DNA of 10,544 nt. Source: Actinomycetota bacterium (lineage in GTDB: Bacteria > Actinomycetota > Thermoleophilia > UBA2241). Numbering within the stretch: position 1 is the first letter of the stretch; each line of letters begins with the position of its first letter. Below are positions 6,709 to 10,544 of the stretch, piece after piece. The position numbers and the translations under genes were made by a program. Location of the stretch: positions 1,684 to 12,227 of the forward strand of contig PMKK01000183.1 in assembly GCA_003157715.1 (NCBI GenBank), read 5' to 3'. The notes under the pieces were generated by a model. That model did no database searches, was not told the DNA's origin, and was given only the letters and a program-made list of their open reading frames with translations.

Positions 6709-7629
6709 ATGAGACAAGCCGGCTCCATAGAGGTGGAGGTGTGGCGTGGCCCGGTGGTCGAAAGCCGGCACCTGGTCGTGGCCTCCGTGCACGACGCCGC
6801 GGGACGTGAGCTGGAGCGCTACGGCGACCCCGATGTCGTGACCTTCTGGCGCTCGGCGGCCAAGCCCTTCCAGGCGCGGCCCTGGGTAGACGCCGGCGTG
6901 GCCGAGCGCTACGGCTGGGGCGAGCGCGAGATCGCCGTCATGTGCGCCTCGCACGTCGGCGCCGACGAGCATGCCGAGCTCGTCCGCGCCATGCTCGCCG
7001 GCCTCGACCTGAGCGAAGCCGACCTCCAGTGCGACGAGGGCGCGGGCGCTCTGCGGGCCCGCCACGGCTGCTCGGGCAACCACACCGGCTTTCTTGCCGG
7101 CTGCCGGCTGCACGGCTGGGACACGGCCACCTACCGCGCGGCCGACCACCCCGCCCAGCGCGCCGCCCTCGAGGCGTCGGCCGACGCCGCCGGTTGCGGA
7201 GTGGACGGCTTGACGCTCGGCGTCGACGGCTGCGGCATCGTCGTCTGCGCCACGCCGATCGCGACGCTCGCCCGCGCCTATGCCCGGTTGCCGCTCCTGG
7301 CGCCGCGCATCGCCGCGGCGATGCGCGCCCATCCAGTGCTCATCGAAGGCGAAGGCGAGCCCGACACGCAGACGATGCAGGGGTTCCCCGGTCTCATCTC
7401 AAAAGCCGGAGCCGAGGGCGTGGGCTGCGCCTCGCTGCCCGACGGACGAGGCGTCGCCGTCAAGGCCATGGACGGCAACGACCGGGCCACCGGGCCGGCC
7501 CTGACCGCGCTCCTCGCGCGCTGCCTGGGCCTCGACGACGTGCCCGACGGCGTCGTAGCGGTCGCGCGCCCTCTGGTGCGCAACGACCACGACGACGCCG
7601 TCGGCGTGATCCGCGCCGTCCTGCCCTGA
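6709..7629 (+). CDS. L-asparaginase, Rhizobium-type (PF06089)
   Basis: A 306-residue protein of the asparaginase II family typified by Rhizobium etli, which hydrolyses L-asparagine to aspartate and ammonia and is unrelated to the E. coli enzymes. The catalytic set is present: FWRSAAKPFQ with Ser49 and Lys52, and CASHVG with Ser81. The metal-site cysteines are Cys121 in HGCSGNHTGF and Cys175 in GVDGCGI. Their spacing of 54 equals that of the R. etli enzyme as I recall it. One residue is odd: Asn124 stands where the family usually has Lys in a C-S-G-K-H motif, and that Lys is a zinc ligand in the known structure. No signal peptide, so cytoplasmic. The start is only 12 nt after the binding-protein stop with no strong ribosome site of its own, suggesting coupled translation in one operon. 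The length is slightly below the usual 330 or so. Confidence 0.87.
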   Translation: MRQAGSIEVEVWRGPVVESRHLVVASVHDAAGRELERYGDPDVVTFWRSAAKPFQARPWVDAGVAERYGWGEREIAVMCASHVGADEHAELVRAMLAGLDLSEADLQCDEGAGALRARHGCSGNHTGFLAGCRLHGWDTATYRAADHPAQRAALEASADAAGCGVDGLTLGVDGCGIVVCATPIATLARAYARLPLLAPRIAAAMRAHPVLIEGEGEPDTQTMQGFPGLISKAGAEGVGCASLPDGRGVAVKAMDGNDRATGPALTALLARCLGLDDVPDGVVAVARPLVRNDHDDAVGVIRAVLP

Positions 7630-7686
7630 GGGCCGGGCAAGCCGGCCCCGCCCAGCGGGGGCCGGCTTGCCCGGCCTGGCCTCAGG
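7625..7686. terminator. Large GC hairpin between convergent genes
   Basis: GGCCGGGCAAGCCGGCCCC (7631-7649) pairs perfectly over 19 bp with 7658-7676 around an 8-nt loop. The stem continues after a 4-nt bulge with CCTGAG (7625-7630) against CTCAGG (7681-7686). The asparaginase stop codon TGA (7627-7629) lies within the outer stem. No U-run follows in either direction, so it is an I-shaped, probably bidirectional terminator separating the asparaginase from the convergent 198-aa gene. Confidence 0.7.
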
Positions 7687-7717
7687 GCCGGTTCGCCCGG
7701 TTTGGTCTCAGGGCCGG
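7666..7717 (-). repeat. Two tandem 26-bp repeat units
   Basis: On the minus strand, 7717-7692 and 7691-7666 are adjacent 26-bp units that both begin CCGGCCCTGAG and then carry CCGGGC near the end. They agree at 21 of 26 positions, and all five differences are transitions. A further partial copy (CCGGCCC) follows. The left arm of the hairpin at 7624-7649 is an inverted copy lacking four bases. The first unit overlaps the stop codon of the minus-strand gene. Confidence 0.7.
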
Positions 7718-8304
7718 CCCCACCAGCGCTCGTACGACACCGGCGGCTTGAGACCCTCGGCGAGCTTGTGCCGCTCGGCGGCCAGCTCACGCGCCGCCTC
7801 CAGAGCCTCGGCCACCGCGGGCATGAGACTCTCGTTGAACTCGCGAGCCACCTCGTTGGCCTTCTCGACCTCGGCCTCGATGGTGCGCAGGCCCTGTTCG
7901 AAGAACCTGTTGGCCTGAACTGCCGTGGCGTGCTCGGCGACGTACCCGACGACCACGCGCTTCTCCTCGAGATCGATCTCGATGCTGGCATGCTCGAGCT
8001 CGTCGTCTTCTTCGTGGATGAAGGCCAGCGTCTCGCCGCCGTCGATCGAGACCCACAGGTCGACCCTGGTGCCCGGCACGACGATCGGTGCCTCGTCGCC
8101 GGGCCCGCCGGGGACGGCCATCTTGATCGCTCGCGGCGGGGTGAAGCTCGCTCGTCCGAGGCGCACCGGCGTGAGGTAGTGGCGCTCGGCGATCTCGTCG
8201 GGCGCCACGCCGTGCCTGGTGGACAGCAGGACGTCGTCGTCGATCAGACTGAGGTCGCGCTGCGCCCGCTCACGCAACGCCTCGAGACGTTTGGCCAAGC
8301 TCAT
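7708..8304 (-). CDS. Protein of unknown function, 198 aa
   Basis: I do not recognise a family. The protein is soluble, with no signal peptide or membrane helix. Residues 1-20 form a basic amphipathic helix. Residues 24-64 contain a GVAPDEIAERHYLTPVRLGR stretch, in which VAPDEIAERHYLTP could be a small helical unit. Residues 72-125 alternate in a beta pattern (PIVVPGTRVDLWVSIDGGETLAFI, then EHASIEIDLEEKRVVVGYVAE). Residues 130-185 are one long acidic helix with coiled-coil character (FFEQGLRTIEAEVEKANEVAREF and onward), and the protein ends in a Trp-rich YERWWGRP. The ATG is supported by GAGGGGAG 4 nt upstream. Codon use matches the neighbours. It is divergent from the Mrr-like nuclease gene across 224 nt and convergent with the asparaginase gene. 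A partner role with the nuclease is possible but unproven. Confidence 0.75.
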   Translation of the reverse strand: MSLAKRLEALRERAQRDLSLIDDDVLLSTRHGVAPDEIAERHYLTPVRLGRASFTPPRAIKMAVPGGPGDEAPIVVPGTRVDLWVSIDGGETLAFIHEEDDELEHASIEIDLEEKRVVVGYVAEHATAVQANRFFEQGLRTIEAEVEKANEVAREFNESLMPAVAEALEAARELAAERHKLAEGLKPPVSYERWWGRP

Positions 8305-8528
8305 GAGACTCCCCTCGCTCCTGTCGTTTTCTGTCAGAGCCGGTCGCCAGTCTATCGCTACACGCGCGCCGGCGCGCCCCCGGAAGCCCTAGCGCGCGCC
8401 CGACGCGTGCTGAGCGCGTCCCGGGGCGCGCGCGGTGCACACCTGGTACGCCTGCACGGCCGAGCGCCGGGCAAGAAAGCCGCGGCCTGCGGCGAACTAC
8501 TGAAGAAGCGGTCGAACAGGAGCCCGAC
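8305..8528. other. Divergent intergenic region, no gene seen
   Basis: 224 nt between two divergent genes, so it should contain both promoters. A minus-strand TAGACT (8354-8349) could be a -10 for the 198-aa gene, but no -35 is evident. A perfect 14-bp palindrome, GCGCGCCGGCGCGC, lies at 8364-8377; in DNA this GC-rich its significance is doubtful. AGGAG at 8518-8522 is the nuclease ribosome site. Confidence 0.4.
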
Positions 8529-9572
8529 GTGAACGTGACGGCGCAGGAGCACACCGCAGACAAAGGTCGACGCCTCGAGGCGGAGATCGCGCGCCTGCTG
8601 ACGGCGGGCGGCTACAGCGCCCGCCGCAACGTGGTCTGCGAGGGCCGTTCCGGGGCGCGTCACGAGATCGACGTCCTGGCCCAGAAGGCCGACGGTCTGA
8701 CGACCTTCTCGATCATGGTCGAGTGCAAGGCCTGGGACAGGCCGGTCGACAAGGAGGTGCTCGCCAAGGCCGCCTTCGTGGCCGCCGACGTGGGCGCCGA
8801 CAAGACCATCGTGGTCGCGCTGCAAGGCGCGACCGCCGGCGCCGGACTGTCCGCCGCCCAGCTCGGCGTCGAGCTCTGGGGCCCTGAGCAGCTCGAGCGA
8901 AGCCTGGGCCGAGTGCAGCTTGCCGAGCTCGGGGCGCCGCGCGCGACGACGTCGACGGCGCTCGGCTTCGCGCTCGCCGTCGACGAAGCGCGCGCCGCGC
9001 GGCTCGCGGAGCGGGCGCGTGGCAAGGGCGTGCTCGGCCTCGGCGCCGAGGAGGTCGCCTGGTTCGGCCTGGTCTGGCTGCCCTGCCTGCTGCTGACCCT
9101 GGGCTGCACGCGGCAGGAGGGCCGTCTGCGCAAACGCGCGAGACACTCGTCGGTCTTCAATCTCTACGACGCCCTCGACGGCACGCTGCTCGAGGGTTTT
9201 GCCGTCGACCCCTCGATCGCCGAGGTCGAGGTGGGCCGGCAGCTCCTGCCGCCCCGCCTCAGGCCGCGCGCCCTGCGCGCCGAGATCGCGACGACGTTCG
9301 GCAAGTGGCAGTCGGTCGTACAGGGCGCCGCCCGGGAGCGCTGGGCCCAAGCGGCGGCGCGGCTCGGCATCCCGCTGCCGATCGACGCTCTCTCGCTCGA
9401 CGACGCCACGGCCTGTGTCCTGCCGGTCTACGTCGCCATCCTCAAGCAGAAGGACAGCCGCCGCGCCGTCGTGATCGACGGCGGCGACGGCACCCTCGAC
9501 GAGCCACTGTCGACCGTGCTGACGGCAAACCTCGGCTATCTGACCGAGGCGCTGGACGCCACGGCGCGCTAG
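8529..9572 (+). CDS. Mrr-like restriction endonuclease domain protein
   Basis: A 347-residue protein whose first 120 residues form an Mrr-type PD-(D/E)XK nuclease (PF04471 pattern). It opens with DKGRRLEAEIARLLTAGGYSARRN, where Glu17 or Glu19 is the N-terminal acidic residue. HEIDVLAQ carries Asp48, and the E-x-K motif is Glu65-Cys66-Lys67 in IMVECKAW. The typical end of the domain follows as KTIVVALQGATAGAGLSAAQLGVELWGPEQLE (92-123). The catalytic set looks intact. Such enzymes cut DNA, often modified or foreign DNA, but this fold also includes repair nucleases. Residues 175-193 are strongly hydrophobic (VAWFGLVWLPCLLLTLGC), either a membrane helix or a buried strand pair, and precede a C-terminal region I do not recognise, containing FNLYDALDGTLLEGF. 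The GTG at 8529 has AGGAG 6 nt upstream. There is no methyltransferase or specificity gene in the window. Confidence 0.83.
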   Translation: MNVTAQEHTADKGRRLEAEIARLLTAGGYSARRNVVCEGRSGARHEIDVLAQKADGLTTFSIMVECKAWDRPVDKEVLAKAAFVAADVGADKTIVVALQGATAGAGLSAAQLGVELWGPEQLERSLGRVQLAELGAPRATTSTALGFALAVDEARAARLAERARGKGVLGLGAEEVAWFGLVWLPCLLLTLGCTRQEGRLRKRARHSSVFNLYDALDGTLLEGFAVDPSIAEVEVGRQLLPPRLRPRALRAEIATTFGKWQSVVQGAARERWAQAAARLGIPLPIDALSLDDATACVLPVYVAILKQKDSRRAVVIDGGDGTLDEPLSTVLTANLGYLTEALDATAR

Positions 9573-9582
9573 CCCCGGCAGC

Positions 9583-9623
9583 GACCGTCGGCGCCGGCGC
9601 CGCAGCCCGGCGCCACCACGGTC
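9583..9623 (+). terminator. Stem-loop after the nuclease gene
   Basis: GACCGT (9583-9588) pairs with ACGGTC (9618-9623), and GGCGCC (9590-9595) pairs with GGCGCC (9609-9614), leaving small bulges and a 13-nt loop. It starts 11 nt after the nuclease stop codon. There is no U-run, so this is a candidate terminator only. Confidence 0.42.
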
Positions 9624-9651
9624 CGGCACCTCAAACGCGCTGGGACCGCCG

Positions 9652-9686
9652 TGACCGGGTATCTGACCGGTAGGGCGTGACGCCCT
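9652..9686 (+). promoter_or_regulatory. Repeat cluster upstream of the 72-aa gene
   Basis: TGACCGG occurs at 9652-9658 and 9664-9670, a 12-bp period. ACCGG (9654-9658) is also inverted relative to CCGGT (9667-9671), and AGGGCGTGACGCCCT (9672-9686) is an odd palindrome with perfect 7-bp arms. These lie 40-75 nt before the start codon and look like an operator region. No standard promoter hexamers are clear. Confidence 0.35.
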
Positions 9687-9727
9687 CCGTGACAACGACG
9701 CGCACCGGCGCGCCAGGCAGGTAGCTG

Positions 9728-9946
9728 ATGAACCACAAGGCCGACCGCAACCCCGCTCTCGCTCAGATCCTGGAAGATATCGAAGGCTGCCGGGCCATGG
9801 TGGCGAGCATGCTGCTGCTCGATCTGCCCGACGACGTCGTCGACGAGCTCGGCAACTGCGACGAGCGGCTCACGACGCTGATCCTGGCCGTGCGCCGCAA
9901 CCTGGGTATCGACTCAGGCCGAGATCAAGGACGGGACGCCGCCTGA
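9728..9946 (+). CDS. Small helical protein of unknown function, 72 aa
   Basis: I do not recognise this protein. Residues 8-32 (NPALAQILEDIEGCRAMVASMLLLD) and 34-59 (PDDVVDELGNCDERLTTLILAVRRN) read as two amphipathic helices, probably a helical hairpin that could self-associate. A short polar tail follows (60-72). It is acidic, cytoplasmic and has two isolated cysteines (21 and 44). Third-position G/C preference matches the neighbours, supporting real coding. The ATG at 9728 has a modest ribosome site (AGG at 9719-9721, 6 nt upstream). It lies 155 nt after the nuclease gene, with a stem-loop and repeat cluster between, so it is probably transcribed separately. Confidence 0.65.
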   Translation: MNHKADRNPALAQILEDIEGCRAMVASMLLLDLPDDVVDELGNCDERLTTLILAVRRNLGIDSGRDQGRDAA

Positions 9947-10106
9947 CGACGGGCCCAGGCGGGTCCGCCAGATCAACCGCGCGTACACCCAGCCGGCAAC
10001 GGTCTGACGACGCGACGCGTTATCTCGTACCGGCGCCTGGGAATGTGGCGATCAGAGGCCGCCCGGAGCAGCCGGCGGCAGGACACGAGAGGCAGGGCAC
10101 GCGATA

Positions 10107-10433
10107 ATGGGCAGCAGGCGGGGACAATCGTTGGTCGCTCGAGTCAGAGGCACGCGGGCCGGTGCCGGCCAGGGTCTCCCGGAGTCCGAGGCCCGCGAAC
10201 GGCGTGCACTGGAGCGTGGCTGGGGCATCGCCGGCTGCGAGCGCTGCGGACAGACGCTCATCCTCGGCGAATCCACCGCTCACCTGCGTCTCGACGGCAA
10301 AGACGTGCTGCTTTGTCCGGAATGCCTGGAGCACGCCCCCGAGACACCGTCGTGGATCGCCGCCCCGGCCCGTCCTGGCAGGGTGCCGGTGCGTCTCGGG
10401 ACGCCGCGGACAGAGCTGCGCCGGGTCGCCTGA
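10107..10433 (+). CDS. Small zinc-ribbon-like protein, 108 aa
   Basis: No family is recognised, but four cysteines form a clear metal-binding pattern: C44-x2-C47 in GCERCGQTL and C70-x2-C73 in LLCPECLEH, 22 residues apart. LGESTAHLRLDGKDVLL between them reads as two beta strands, as expected for a zinc ribbon. Residues 1-36 are basic and low in order (RRGQSLVARVRGTRAGAG), suited to contact nucleic acid or a partner, and the tail after 78 is Pro/Arg-rich. The ATG at 10107 has only a distant AGGCAGGG (10090-10097) upstream. The start could instead be TTG at 10131, just after a GGCGGGG; the cysteine core is unaffected. The 160 nt before it hold no recognisable gene. The gene ends before a strong hairpin. 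Confidence 0.65.
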   Translation: MGSRRGQSLVARVRGTRAGAGQGLPESEARERRALERGWGIAGCERCGQTLILGESTAHLRLDGKDVLLCPECLEHAPETPSWIAAPARPGRVPVRLGTPRTELRRVA

Positions 10434-10453
10434 GACCGGCAGGGCGGACCGCT

Positions 10454-10484
10454 TGAGGCCGGCGGCCACCGGCCGCCGGCCTCA
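10454..10484. terminator. Perfect GC hairpin between convergent genes
   Basis: TGAGGCCGGCGGCC (10454-10467) pairs with GGCCGCCGGCCTCA (10471-10484) over 14 bp around the loop ACC. The right end contains the minus-strand stop codon (TCA, 10482-10484). There is no U-run. It resembles the hairpin at 7625-7686 in sharing the TGAGG...CCTCA ends and in placing a stop codon in the stem. Confidence 0.7.
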
Positions 10485-10544
10485 GTAGATGTACACCTGC
10501 GCGCCGTAGTACATGAACGTGTACACCCACGGCGCCTCGGGCAT
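10482..10544 (-). CDS. C-terminal end of a convergent gene (partial)
   Basis: Read on the minus strand, the last 20 codons before a TGA at 10484-10482 give MPEAPWVYTFMYYGAQVYIY; the first residue is the window edge, not a chosen start. The aromatic-rich end cannot be assigned to a family. Support for a real gene is its position against a bidirectional hairpin that includes its stop codon, and G/C-ending codons throughout (TAC, TTC, GTG, ATC). Confidence 0.5.
   Translation of the reverse strand: MPEAPWVYTFMYYGAQVYIY

Noticed and set aside
7069..7080. The letters S-G-N-H in the asparaginase, suggesting an SGNH hydrolase.
   Set aside because: SGNH hydrolases carry those four residues in separate blocks, not as a contiguous motif; the rest of the protein matches PF06089 asparaginase.
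8407..8532. A 41-codon basic frame ending in a GTGA overlap with the nuclease start, a possible leader peptide.
   Set aside because: There is no ribosome site before its GTG and no recognisable feature; the overlap can arise by chance. Left as intergenic.
8529..9572. A complete restriction-modification system.
   Set aside because: No methyltransferase or specificity subunit is encoded within the window, and the nuclease alone does not show one.
1..10544. tRNA, rRNA, CRISPR arrays, insertion sequences or attachment sites.
   Set aside because: I saw no cloverleaf-like sequence, no regularly spaced repeat array, no transposase or integrase coding sequence and no terminal inverted repeats. A covariance-model scan would be needed for small RNAs.

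Overview
The window is very G+C-rich chromosomal DNA from a bacterium, with strong G/C preference at third codon positions and frequent GTG starts. A monoderm high-GC lineage, probably an actinobacterium (possibly a deep one), fits best. The clues are a secreted solute-binding protein held by a C-terminal membrane helix instead of a lipid, an apparently leaderless regulator mRNA, and the codon use. A myxobacterium-like or other high-GC origin cannot be excluded, because DUF4388 proteins are also common there. No rRNA, tRNA, CRISPR array, transposase or phage gene is visible.

Layout. Positions 1-420 (minus strand) hold the N-terminal part of a DUF4388/PATAN signalling protein that runs off the left edge. 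Positions 537-3903 form an efflux locus: a 12-helix major facilitator (MFS) exporter on the minus strand, a MarR-family regulator on the plus strand, and a second, clearly paralogous MFS exporter whose start overlaps the last base of the marR stop codon. The only AT-rich patch of the locus, 1961-2005, carries an inverted repeat. Two divergent promoter-like pairs lie almost exactly on top of each other on that repeat, so one MarR dimer could switch both exporters. Positions 3989-4705 encode a stand-alone class I glutamine amidotransferase domain protein.

Positions 4870-7629 look like a two-gene operon: a family 5 (peptide-type) solute-binding protein with signal peptide and C-terminal anchor, then a Rhizobium-type (PF06089) L-asparaginase 12 nt downstream. 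No transporter permease or ATPase gene is present, so the binding protein is an orphan here. The operon ends in a large perfect GC hairpin embedded in a small family of 26-bp repeats. A 198-aa protein of unknown function (7708-8304, minus strand) converges on this hairpin.

Divergent from that unknown gene is an Mrr-like PD-(D/E)XK nuclease (8529-9572) with no methyltransferase beside it. Two small plus-strand genes follow: a 72-aa helical protein and a 108-aa protein with a four-cysteine zinc-ribbon pattern. A second perfect GC hairpin at 10454-10484 separates the latter from a convergent gene of which only the last 20 codons are in the window.

No known defence or mobile system is complete in the window. 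The points most worth following are the shared operator/promoter of the exporter pair, the nuclease with its divergent unknown partner, the asparaginase with an altered metal-site residue, and the intergenic repeat family.
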